This document shows, in pieces, positions 34,026 to 42,441 of a stretch of 64,000 nucleotides of DNA (positions are counted from its first letter, which is position 1; each line of letters starts with the position of its first letter). Location: positions 7,405,001 to 7,469,000 of the forward strand of contig NZ_LT629750.1 of NCBI RefSeq assembly GCF_900105125.1, read 5' to 3'. This stretch comes from Bradyrhizobium canariense. Lineage in GTDB: Bacteria; Pseudomonadota; Alphaproteobacteria; Rhizobiales; Xanthobacteraceae. The notes under the pieces were generated by a model. That model was not told where the DNA came from. It saw only the letters and a program-made list of their open reading frames with translations, and searched no databases. Position numbers and translations under genes: made by a program.

Positions 34026-35372
34026 ATGGCCAAAACATCACAGATGCATCTCGGTGTCTTCACGCTCGGTACCGGTCACCACGTTGCCGGCTGGAGATTG
34101 AAAGAAGCGCAAGCCGGCGCGGAAAATTTCCAGTTGATCGAGCAGATCGCGCAGACCGCGGAGCGCGGCAAATTTGATCTCATCTTTTTTGCGGACGCGC
34201 TCAACACAGGACCGAAAGTTCATCCCTCCGTAATGGTTCGGTTGGAACCCCTGACACTTCTCGCCGCACTCGCGATGCGGACATCGCATATTGGGCTCGC
34301 CGCAACCGCTTCATCGACCTACAGCGATCCTTACAATCTGGCGCGTATGTTCGCATCGATTGACCACCTCAGCGGCGGGCGCGCGGCCTGGAATGTCGTG
34401 ACAGGGGCATTTCCGGAAGCTGCCGGAAATTTCGGCCACGCCAACCATCCGCCGCACGACCTTCGCTATGCGATAGCGACCGAGTTCGTCAAAGTGGTCA
34501 AGGGCCTTTGGGACAGTTGGGAGGACGGGGCCATTGTGATGAACAAGGCCACTGGACAGTTCGCGGATCTCTCCAAAATGCACGAGCTCAACCACAAGGG
34601 AGAATACTTTTCGGTCAAGGGTCCCCTCAATATTTCACGGCCGCCGCAAGGCTATCCCGTAATCATCCAGGCGGGCGCATCCGAAGCCGGCCGTGACCTC
34701 GCGTCCTCGATTGGAGAAGTCATCTTCGCGGTTCAGCAGGACGTCGGAGTGGCAAAGGCATTCGCCGATGATTTGCGGGCTCGAGCTGCAAAGGCAGGTC
34801 GCGATCCCGCCTCCATGAAGATCATGCCTGGGGTCTGTCCTATTATCGGCTCGTCCGAGGCCGACGCGAAAGCCAAGCTGGCGGCGTTGGGCGAATTTTC
34901 AGATCCGGTCTCCGCACTGAAGGTACTTTCAGAGCGCCTTGGCCAGGATCTGTCGCCATATCCCCTCGACGGGCCCGTTCCGACGCTTCCTCAATCCACG
35001 GTCATGCAAGGCCACGCGGTGACGCTCTCGGCGCTCGCGAAAAAACATAACATGACCTTGCGCGAGCTGCGCGACTATGCCGCAAGTGCAATGGGTCATC
35101 GCTTGCTGCTCGGTACACCGGAACAGATCGCCGACGGACTGGAGGAATGGTTCGTCGCCGGCGCTGCCGATGGTTTCAACATCATGCCACCCTGGTTCCC
35201 CGGCGCTTTCAACGACTTTGTCGACCAGGTCGTCCCGATCCTGCAGAAGCGCGGGCTATTCCGCACCGAATATACCGGACACACCTTGCGCGACCATCTC
35301 GGGCTGCCGCGGCCGTCCCATCCGACCGCCGGCATGGCCACAGACGCCATAGGCCAGGCGGTCGCCTCCTGA
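34026..35372 (+). CDS. Flavin-dependent monooxygenase, NtaA/SnaA/DszA family
   Basis: A 448-residue bacterial-luciferase-like enzyme with GAGGA before the ATG. Hallmarks are MHLGVFTLGTGHHVAGWR, LAATASSTYSDPYNLARMFASIDHLSGGRAAWNVVT and VIIQAGASEAGRDLA. The family uses reduced FMN from a separate reductase to oxygenate nitrilotriacetate or EDTA (C-N cleavage), dibenzothiophene sulfone (ring opening), pristinamycin and similar substrates. The FMN reductase is the next gene. In this island it is the candidate ring-opening or N-dealkylating step. Confidence 0.93.
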   Translation: MAKTSQMHLGVFTLGTGHHVAGWRLKEAQAGAENFQLIEQIAQTAERGKFDLIFFADALNTGPKVHPSVMVRLEPLTLLAALAMRTSHIGLAATASSTYSDPYNLARMFASIDHLSGGRAAWNVVTGAFPEAAGNFGHANHPPHDLRYAIATEFVKVVKGLWDSWEDGAIVMNKATGQFADLSKMHELNHKGEYFSVKGPLNISRPPQGYPVIIQAGASEAGRDLASSIGEVIFAVQQDVGVAKAFADDLRARAAKAGRDPASMKIMPGVCPIIGSSEADAKAKLAALGEFSDPVSALKVLSERLGQDLSPYPLDGPVPTLPQSTVMQGHAVTLSALAKKHNMTLRELRDYAASAMGHRLLLGTPEQIADGLEEWFVAGAADGFNIMPPWFPGAFNDFVDQVVPILQKRGLFRTEYTGHTLRDHLGLPRPSHPTAGMATDAIGQAVAS

Positions 35373-35419
35373 ACCTGCGATCAACGCGGACTTTTCCGCA
35401 AACGTCGTTCAAGGCTTAA

Positions 35420-36001
35420 ATGTCAAAACAACTCGTCCTTGCGATATCGAGCAGTCCCTCGCCCACGTCCAAGACGGCGAGGGTGGCGGATTACGTGTTG
35501 CAGCGCATAAGCGAGCCGACCCTGATGACTCGCCACATTCGCCTCCGGGACATGGACCCGGAGGCGCTGATTTCCGCCAAGTCGTCGCATGTCAGCGTCG
35601 CGCGAACCGTGACGGCGATCGAGCAGGCTGATGGCGTCGTGATCACAACGCCCATTTTCAAGGCATCTTATTCGGGTCTGCTGAAGATCTTTCTCGATTT
35701 GCTGCCGCAATTCGCGCTTGCGGGAAAAGCCGTCTTGCCGGTCGCCACCGGTGGCTCCGTAGCCCATCTGCTTGCGCTCGATTACAGTCTGCGACCGGTC
35801 CTCCAATCCATGGGCGCGCGGCACATTGTGCAAAGCCTGTTTGTGCCGGAAAGCGAGATGCAGGTCGTCGATGAACAGCTGCGTATCGGCGAGCAAACGG
35901 ATGCCATGCTGAACGAGGCGATCCATCATTTCAAATGCTCCGTCGGCGCCACGACCGAAGACAGATTTCTCGGACATCCAAGGCCGGTGAGGAACGCTTG
36001 A
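35420..36001 (+). CDS. NAD(P)H-dependent FMN reductase (SsuE/MsuE-like)
   Basis: A 193-residue flavodoxin-fold reductase. It has the FMN phosphate loop AISSSPSPTSKT near the N-terminus, then VITTPIFKASYSGLLKIFLDLLP and VLPVATGGSVAHLLALDYSLRP, as in SsuE. It supplies reduced FMN to the monooxygenase encoded 47 nt upstream. NtaA-type oxygenases more often pair with flavin-reductase-barrel proteins, so an SsuE-type partner hints at a sulfonate-like ancestry or substrate. Confidence 0.92.
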   Translation: MSKQLVLAISSSPSPTSKTARVADYVLQRISEPTLMTRHIRLRDMDPEALISAKSSHVSVARTVTAIEQADGVVITTPIFKASYSGLLKIFLDLLPQFALAGKAVLPVATGGSVAHLLALDYSLRPVLQSMGARHIVQSLFVPESEMQVVDEQLRIGEQTDAMLNEAIHHFKCSVGATTEDRFLGHPRPVRNA

Positions 36002-36073
36002 GCACGCTTGACAGCAACAAAATCAGGCAGGTGAATGGGCATCCTTAGTTCATGCGGAGGCTCCTTACCCAGA

Positions 36074-36103
36074 TTGACTTTAGTTCTGAGCGATCGTTAG
36101 TAT
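36074..36103 (+). promoter_or_regulatory. Candidate sigma70 promoter of molybdenum hydroxylase operon
   Basis: TTGACT (36074-36079), an 18-nt spacer, then TAGTAT (36098-36103). The predicted transcript would start near 36111, giving a leader of about 36 nt before the ATG at 36147. The -35 box is identical to that at 33263. Confidence 0.5.
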
Positions 36104-36146
36104 ACAAGCGAACTTCAGCTTCCTTCAGTTTAGGACTTCTGTTCCG

Positions 36147-37004
36147 ATGAAACCCGCGTCCTTTGCCAGACACGCGCCACGAACAGTCCAGGAGGTGGTG
36201 GACGCTCTGGACGAATTCGCGCCGCTTGACGGACGTATCCTCGCCGGCGGACAGAGCCTCGTTCCGATCATGGCATTCCGGATGGCGCGGCCATTGCACC
36301 TGATCGACATCAACGGTGTCGAGGGCCTCGATCGGCTTGAGGTGGAGGGGAACATCCTGTCGATCGGAGCTTGCGTGCGCCACGCGGCGTTTCACAAGCC
36401 CGCATTCGGCGGCGTAACAGGCAGGCTTCTGTCGTTCGTCTCTCGCCACATCGCGCATTATCCGATCCGTATGCGCGGCACGTTTTGCGGCAGTCTGGCG
36501 CATGCGGATCCTTCTTCTGAATGGTGCCTGACGGCGGCGACCCTCGACGCCACGCTCGTTGCAAAGAGCGTGGCGGGCGAAAGAACAATTGCCGCCGACG
36601 AGTTTCTTCAAGGGATCATGTCGACGGCCCTTGCGGAGAACGAGTTGCTGGCGGAAGTCCGATTGCCGCTTCTGCCGGACGGGTCGACATACGGCTTCTA
36701 TGAATTCAGTCGGCGCGCAGGTGATTTCGCCATGGCCGCGGCGCTTGCGACGTACCGGCTGATCGACGGCGTCATGACTGACGTTCATCTCGGCATCGGC
36801 GGCGCGGAGGAGCGGGCCCGCCGCATCCCCGAAGCGGAGAATGAACTAAGCGGCAAAAGTCCAGGCGCTGCGGTTTTTCGTGCCGCCGCAGACGCCGCTG
36901 CAAATGCCATCGAGCCACTGGAAGATATCCAGACCACCGGTGAATATCGTCGAGACCTGGTGCGGGCCGTAACCCGGCGCGCGCTGGAGCGAGCGGCGCA
37001 ATGA
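36147..37004 (+). CDS. Molybdenum hydroxylase FAD-binding subunit (CoxM type)
   Basis: A 285-residue medium subunit. The FAD contacts are the hallmarks ILAGGQSLVPIMAFRMARP (about 30-48) and RMRGTFCGSLAHADPSSEW, and a CO-dehydrogenase flavoprotein C-terminal domain follows (residues about 175-280, YGFYEFSRRAGDFAMAAALA). It passes electrons from the 2Fe-2S centres to an acceptor. AGGA precedes the ATG, and the stop overlaps the large-subunit start by 4 nt. Confidence 0.93.
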   Translation: MKPASFARHAPRTVQEVVDALDEFAPLDGRILAGGQSLVPIMAFRMARPLHLIDINGVEGLDRLEVEGNILSIGACVRHAAFHKPAFGGVTGRLLSFVSRHIAHYPIRMRGTFCGSLAHADPSSEWCLTAATLDATLVAKSVAGERTIAADEFLQGIMSTALAENELLAEVRLPLLPDGSTYGFYEFSRRAGDFAMAAALATYRLIDGVMTDVHLGIGGAEERARRIPEAENELSGKSPGAAVFRAAADAAANAIEPLEDIQTTGEYRRDLVRAVTRRALERAAQ

Positions 37005-39337
37005 CGAGTCCGACGGCCGGTTCTGGAACAGCATGGGTTGGCCGCTCGATTCGCCGGGTGGAAGATCCGGCGCTTGTTACGGGACATGGACGCTTTACCG
37101 CGGATCTGCCCGCGGCTTACTGGGTGCGTTTCGTCAGAAGCCCGGTAGCCGCTGGACGCATCGTGCGGATCAGCGCGCCGCTGGGTGCGAACATGATCGT
37201 TGCAGCCGACCTCAAGGCTTTAAAGCCCATCCGCCCGATGCTGCATAAATTCAACTATGTCCCGATCGGGCAGCCGATCCTCGCCGACGGCGTTGTTAAA
37301 TTTACCGGAGAAGCTGTCGCAGCGGTGTTTGCCCCGAGCAAGGATGAGGCGGAGGATCTCGCCGATCAGGTGGAGGTCGAGATTTCCGCGACGGAAGCAC
37401 TGATCGATGCGACCGTGGCGCTCGCCGAAGGCGCCGTCCGGGTACATGCTGAAACGAGCAGCAACGTCATCGTCGAGGGTCGGATCAAGACGCCAGAGTT
37501 CGATCAAACCTGGGACCTTGCGCATAAACTAATACGTGTCGATGCCCGCTCGCACCGCCAAAACGCGATGCCGATGGAAGCCCGCGCGGGCCATGCGTCG
37601 TACGATGCGGCGACAGGACGGGTCACGCTGACCTGCACGACCCAGATGCCGCATTTGACGCGCACCGCCATCGCCGACATCATCGGATTTCCCGAATCGA
37701 AACTTCGCGTCATCGCCCCTGATGTCGGCGGCGGCTTCGGGCAAAAGATGTCACTCGCCCCGGAATATGTTCTGCTTGTGTGGCTGGCATTTCGCGTGCG
37801 CAGCTCGGTCGCCTGGACCGAGGACCGGCGCGAAAATCTGATCGCGAGCTTTCACAGCCGCGACCAGCACATCTCCGTCGAAGGCGCCTTCGATGAAAAT
37901 GCCAAGTTGATTGCGATCTCAGCGGAGAACATCGCGAACATCGGTGCCTATTCATGCTTCCCGACCACCTGCGGTGTCGAGCCGCTGATGTCGATGGCGG
38001 AGTTGCCGGGGCCGTATGACGTCCGCTCTTACAACTGCGTCTCGCGCGGCGTCACCACCCATACTTGTCCGATGGCTCCCTATCGCGGCGTGTCGAGGCC
38101 GACGATCACGCTGGTGCTCGAACGGCTGATGGATCAAGCGGCCTTGGCATTCGGGATCGAACCGACTGAAATTCGTCGCCGGAATCTAATTGACAAATTC
38201 CCCTATACCGGCGCGACGGGACTCGTCTACGACGAAGGAACGTACAAAGAGACGATGGAACTGGCGATCGAGAAAATCGATTTGCCCGGATTCCGCAAGC
38301 GACAAAAGGCAGCACGTTCAAAGGGAAAATTTCTCGGCATCGGATTTTCCACGTTCTCGGAGCGGACCGGCTATGGAAGTCCGGCGTTTGCAGCCCGTGG
38401 CATGGAAATAACGCCCGGCTGGGAGACGGTGCACCTGACCGTGGATCCATCCGGATTCGTTGAAGCCCGGATCGGCGCCTCGCCGCATGGCCAGGGACTT
38501 CGGACCACGCTTGCCCAAATCATCGCCGACGAAATCGGCATCGACCCTGAATTCATCAATGTCGTGCACAGCGATACGGATCTATCTCCCTATGGTTGGG
38601 GGACGTTCGCCAGCCGATCGATGGTGATTTCGGGCGGCGCAAGCCTGCTCGCCGCGGGCAAGGTGCGCGCCAAGCTCATCAAGCTGGCGACCCACATGCT
38701 GGAGGCTGCGCCGGACGATATCGTTTTGAAATCCGGCTCCGCGCATGTGATCGGGACTGACCGCTCCGTCACAATCGCAAGCCTGGCTCGCGCGGCGTAT
38801 CACGAAACGTATCGTTTCAAAGGTGAGGTCGAGCCCGGGCTCACGGAGAGCGGCACCTATGATCCTCCGGGCACATTCTCCAACGCCTGCCATGTGGCGA
38901 TCGTGAAGGTCGATGTCGAAACGGGGCACGTCGAAATTGAAAAATTCCTGGTCGCCGAAGACGCCGGCCTGATCATCAACCCAATGATCGCCGATGGTCA
39001 GGTCGTTGGCGGGATCGCGCAGGGCATCGGCAACGCACTCCTGGAAGAGATCATCTACGACGACACCGGAAATATCCTGACCGGCACGTTGGCCGACTTC
39101 CTGCCGCCGACGGCGCGCGAGATTCCGGTGATCGAGTTGTATCATCTGCAAACCCTTACCGGCAGGACGCTCACCAAAGCAAAGGGGCTCGGAGAGGGCG
39201 GCGCGATCGGGGCTCCGGCGGCCGTCATAAATGCCGTCAATGACGCGCTGTCGCCGTTCAAGGTTTCCATCAACGAAATGCCGGCAACGCCGCAACGCAT
39301 ACGCGCGGCCTTGCGCAGCAGCGGGATGATGACATGA
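37001..39337 (+). CDS. Molybdenum hydroxylase large, molybdopterin-binding subunit (first copy)
   Basis: A 778-residue xanthine-oxidase-family catalytic subunit. An N-terminal a/b hammerhead domain precedes the Mo-cofactor domain, which shows PDVGGGFGQKMSL. The active-site loop reads APYRGVSRP, not the AYxCSFR of true CO dehydrogenase, so this is not a carboxydotrophic enzyme. The catalytic glutamate is present in GLGEGGAIGAP near the C-terminus. Such enzymes hydroxylate aromatic N-heterocycles or aldehydes with water. ATGA overlaps join it to M upstream and S downstream. Confidence 0.93.
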   Translation: MTSPTAGSGTAWVGRSIRRVEDPALVTGHGRFTADLPAAYWVRFVRSPVAAGRIVRISAPLGANMIVAADLKALKPIRPMLHKFNYVPIGQPILADGVVKFTGEAVAAVFAPSKDEAEDLADQVEVEISATEALIDATVALAEGAVRVHAETSSNVIVEGRIKTPEFDQTWDLAHKLIRVDARSHRQNAMPMEARAGHASYDAATGRVTLTCTTQMPHLTRTAIADIIGFPESKLRVIAPDVGGGFGQKMSLAPEYVLLVWLAFRVRSSVAWTEDRRENLIASFHSRDQHISVEGAFDENAKLIAISAENIANIGAYSCFPTTCGVEPLMSMAELPGPYDVRSYNCVSRGVTTHTCPMAPYRGVSRPTITLVLERLMDQAALAFGIEPTEIRRRNLIDKFPYTGATGLVYDEGTYKETMELAIEKIDLPGFRKRQKAARSKGKFLGIGFSTFSERTGYGSPAFAARGMEITPGWETVHLTVDPSGFVEARIGASPHGQGLRTTLAQIIADEIGIDPEFINVVHSDTDLSPYGWGTFASRSMVISGGASLLAAGKVRAKLIKLATHMLEAAPDDIVLKSGSAHVIGTDRSVTIASLARAAYHETYRFKGEVEPGLTESGTYDPPGTFSNACHVAIVKVDVETGHVEIEKFLVAEDAGLIINPMIADGQVVGGIAQGIGNALLEEIIYDDTGNILTGTLADFLPPTAREIPVIELYHLQTLTGRTLTKAKGLGEGGAIGAPAAVINAVNDALSPFKVSINEMPATPQRIRAALRSSGMMT

Positions 39338-39810
39338 GCAAGACAGAAATCACGCTGAACATCAACGGGCGGGATCATTGCATTTGCGTTGAGGCGCGCC
39401 GCACCCTAGCGGACGCGATCAGGGAGGAGTGCGGCCAGACCGGCACCCACATCGGCTGTGAGCACGGTGTCTGCGGCGCCTGCACCGTGATCGTCGGCAA
39501 CGAACCGGTGCGCTCGTGCCTGATGTTTGCGGTGCAGGCCGCAGGCAAGAACATACGCACGATCGAAGGCCTTGCCGATGGCGACGAGATGCATCCGATG
39601 CAGCGTGCGTTCATGGAACACCATGGTCTGCAGTGCGGATTTTGCACGCCGGGCTTTCTGATGCTGGCGGTCGGCGTGCTGGAGCGCGAACCGGATATCA
39701 GCGACGAAGACCTGGTTGATGTCCTGTCCTCGAATTTGTGCCGCTGCACGGGCTACCAGAACATCATCAAGGCGGTCCGGGCGGCCGCAAAGGACATGCG
39801 GGCCCTCTGA
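39334..39810 (+). CDS. Molybdenum hydroxylase 2Fe-2S subunit (CoxS type)
   Basis: A 158-residue small subunit with two iron-sulfur domains. The N-terminal plant-type cluster reads CEHGVCGACTVIVG plus a later cysteine in VRSCLMF. The C-terminal helical cluster reads QCGFCTPGFLM and SNLCRCTGYQNI. It relays electrons from molybdopterin to FAD. It overlaps the large-subunit stop by 4 nt. It is the only S subunit in the window, so it would have to serve both large subunits. Confidence 0.95.
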   Translation: MSKTEITLNINGRDHCICVEARRTLADAIREECGQTGTHIGCEHGVCGACTVIVGNEPVRSCLMFAVQAAGKNIRTIEGLADGDEMHPMQRAFMEHHGLQCGFCTPGFLMLAVGVLEREPDISDEDLVDVLSSNLCRCTGYQNIIKAVRAAAKDMRAL

Positions 39811-39864
39811 AGCGGCCGTTCAAGCGATCGTTGACTGTGTTCATGTTGTGAGCCTTGTTGTTGC

Positions 39865-42204
39865 ATGACTGCGATCAGAACAAAAAACGTTGGTCGCTCG
39901 GTTCTTCGCAAGGAAGACAGACCGTTGCTGAGAGGTCGCGCCGTGTTCGCGGCTGATATCAATTTTTCAAACCAGTTGCACATGCGTGTCGTGCGTTCGC
40001 CGCTGGCGCATGGCAAGCTGCTTTCGGTTGATACCAGCGCAGCGCTGGCAATTCCGGGTGTGCGCGCGGCGTGGACGTTCGCCGATGTGGCCGAGATTCC
40101 GCCGATCGACTTCCGTATGACGAAGCTCACGGGACTTTCGGCCTATCGGCAGACCATTCTGGCAAAGGATCGGGTTCGCTACGTGGGCGATCCCATTGCC
40201 GTGGTATTTGCCGACGATCCCTATCTCGCGGAAGATGGCGCGGAAGCTGTCATTAGCGACATCGAGGAATTGCCGGTTGTCATGCACGCGGACGGAGCTC
40301 TGGGCGAGTTCTCACCTGGTTTGCCGACCGAGCCGGCCGTCATCCACAAGGAGTATGGCGACGTCGAAGCTGCGTTCCGCGACGCCTATGCGACGGTCGA
40401 CCTGACTCTTTCTATCGGGCGGCATTCCGGCGTTCCGATCGAGACGAGGGGAGCGATCGGACGCTACGATCCGGTTCACGATATCCTTGAAATGCACGGC
40501 GCCGCCAAAGTGCCACACTGGAATCGCGACCAGATCGCTCTCATGCTCGGCCGGCCGTCAGCTTCCGTGCATCTTTTTGAGGGCCATGTCGGCGGCGGTT
40601 TCGGCATACGCGGCGAGCTTTATCCGGAGGATGTTCTGGTCTGTCTGGCCGCGATGCGCCTTGGCCGGCCGGTCAAATGGATCGAAGACAGGCGCGAGCA
40701 TCTGATCGCAGCAAACCATTCCCGGCAGCAGACCCATCATATTCGAGCGGCCGTCGCGCGTGACGGTGTCATCCTCGCGATCGATGACGAATATTTCCAC
40801 GACCAGGGCGGGTATATGCGCACCCACGGAGCAACCGTCCCTGATCTCACGGCTGCGATGCTGCCGGGCCCCTACCGCATTCCAGCCTATCGGGCGCGCG
40901 GACACATTCGGCTCACCAACAAGACCCCCGGCGGCACCTACCGCGCTCCCGGACGTTACGAAAGCACGTTCGTGCGTGAACGCCTGATCGAGGCGGTCGC
41001 AGCGAAAGTCGGCGTCGATTCGGTCGAGATTCGGCGGAGAAATTTGATCGGAAGGGATGAAATGCCCTTCGCGCGAAAGCTCGACACGCTAGGGACCGAA
41101 GTCATTCTTGATTCCGGCGACTATGCGGGCCTGCTGGACAAGGCGCTTGCGGCGGCGAACTGGGATGCGCTGCAGGAGCAAATCAGGAAGCGCCGACAGG
41201 CCGGCGAACTGGTGGGCGCCGGACTCGCCATGTTCGTCGAAAAAAGCGGTCTCGGCCCGTCCGACACGGTTCGCATCGCCATCGATGCCGAAGGCGGAGT
41301 CGAGGTCGTGACCGGAGCCGCGTCTGTCGGACAAGGCGTCGAGACGGTGGTGGCGCAGATATGTGCAGACACCCTCGGCGTCGAGTACGAGGACATCCGC
41401 GTGATTCATGGCCAGACCAACCGGATCGAACGCGGGATGGGCGCATTCGCGTCGCGGGTCACCGTCATGACCGGCGAAGCGACGCGGCTGGCTTCCACCA
41501 AGCTGCGCGAGAAGACGTTGGCGATGGCGGCGGAGCTGATGCAGACGTCTGTGGCGACCCTCGACATCATTGACGGCGTGATCGTTGACGCCGAGCGAAG
41601 GGATGGTCCTTGCATCAAGCTTTCGGACATCGCGACCGCGCTGGCTCCCGGCGGGCCATTTTCTGACGACCGAGAGCCGGGCCTCACAGCGGAGGGCGTA
41701 TTTCATTCCGACCACATGACCTATCCGTATGGTGTTCATATCGCCGTGGTCGGCATTTCACCCGATACGGGGGCGATTAACGTGGAGCGTTACCTCGTCG
41801 CCTACGACGTCGGCAAGGCCGTCAACCCAACCCTGGTGGAAGGGCAGATCGTCGGCGGAGTCGCGCAGGGAATCGGCGGCGCGCTGTACGAGGACTTTCT
41901 TTATGACGATCGCGGCGAGCCCCTGTCCGTGACGTTTGCGGACTATCTGATGCCGACCGCACGAGAGATCCCTCATGTCGATACCCTGGTGACGGAAGAT
42001 GCACCCAGTCCACTCAATCCGATGGGACTGAAAGGCGCGGGTGAAGGCGGGACTAACGCGGTGGGCGCCGCTATTGCAGCCGCCATCGACGATGCGCTGC
42101 GGCGGCCCGGTACGATTACGCGTCTTCCGGTGCTTCCGCAGCAGATCCGCGCGCTTCTGTCTCGCGACAGCAAAGCAAAAGACCCAGGACAGGAGGTGGC
42201 CTGA
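39865..42204 (+). CDS. Molybdenum hydroxylase large subunit (second, divergent copy)
   Basis: A 779-residue second catalytic subunit. It contains EGHVGGGFGIRGELYPED and the active-site loop GGTYRAPGRYES, and the C-terminal glutamate is in GAGEGGTNAVG. It is only distantly related in sequence to the first copy, so it is not a recent duplication, and it is separated from the S gene by 54 nt. It could share the M and S subunits, giving two hydroxylases with different specificities for successive ring positions. Confidence 0.93.
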   Translation: MTAIRTKNVGRSVLRKEDRPLLRGRAVFAADINFSNQLHMRVVRSPLAHGKLLSVDTSAALAIPGVRAAWTFADVAEIPPIDFRMTKLTGLSAYRQTILAKDRVRYVGDPIAVVFADDPYLAEDGAEAVISDIEELPVVMHADGALGEFSPGLPTEPAVIHKEYGDVEAAFRDAYATVDLTLSIGRHSGVPIETRGAIGRYDPVHDILEMHGAAKVPHWNRDQIALMLGRPSASVHLFEGHVGGGFGIRGELYPEDVLVCLAAMRLGRPVKWIEDRREHLIAANHSRQQTHHIRAAVARDGVILAIDDEYFHDQGGYMRTHGATVPDLTAAMLPGPYRIPAYRARGHIRLTNKTPGGTYRAPGRYESTFVRERLIEAVAAKVGVDSVEIRRRNLIGRDEMPFARKLDTLGTEVILDSGDYAGLLDKALAAANWDALQEQIRKRRQAGELVGAGLAMFVEKSGLGPSDTVRIAIDAEGGVEVVTGAASVGQGVETVVAQICADTLGVEYEDIRVIHGQTNRIERGMGAFASRVTVMTGEATRLASTKLREKTLAMAAELMQTSVATLDIIDGVIVDAERRDGPCIKLSDIATALAPGGPFSDDREPGLTAEGVFHSDHMTYPYGVHIAVVGISPDTGAINVERYLVAYDVGKAVNPTLVEGQIVGGVAQGIGGALYEDFLYDDRGEPLSVTFADYLMPTAREIPHVDTLVTEDAPSPLNPMGLKGAGEGGTNAVGAAIAAAIDDALRRPGTITRLPVLPQQIRALLSRDSKAKDPGQEVA

Positions 42205-42263
42205 TGTTTGCAGTCATTGGCCGTGCACGCCTCCTTCACGCTGGCTGAAAGGTTGGGAGTACA

Positions 42264-42437
42264 ATGCCTGATCCGCTCGAAGACTATGTCGAGGCAGCCT
42301 CAAAGATGCTGAACCTGAAGCTGGAAGATGCCGCGGAAGTCCGCGCGGCCCTTGAGGCAGTGTTCAAGTTCGCTGCCCTGGTCGACGGCTTCCCGCTTCC
42401 CGACGAGGCGGTGGCCGCCGCCATGTTTGCGGCGTGA
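42264..42437 (+). CDS. AtzG-like small subunit (DUF4089 family), 57 residues
   Basis: A short gene that can escape length cut-offs. It starts MPDPLEDYVEAASKM and continues with a second helix (LEDAAEVRAALEAVFKFAALV) ending PDEAVAAAMFAA. This matches the DUF4089/AtzG pattern of a tiny all-helical partner. In the cyanuric-acid pathway AtzG binds and stabilises the amidase AtzE (1-carboxybiuret hydrolase). Its stop is 4 nt before the ATG of an AtzE-type amidase, the same gene order as known AtzG-AtzE pairs. Confidence 0.85.
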   Translation: MPDPLEDYVEAASKMLNLKLEDAAEVRAALEAVFKFAALVDGFPLPDEAVAAAMFAA

Positions 42438-42441
42438 TCCG

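Noticed and set aside
37001..39810. Aerobic CO dehydrogenase (CoxMSL, carboxydotrophy)
   Set aside because: The CO-dehydrogenase active-site loop AYxCSFR is absent from both large subunits, so a general molybdenum hydroxylase is the better call despite CoxG nearby.
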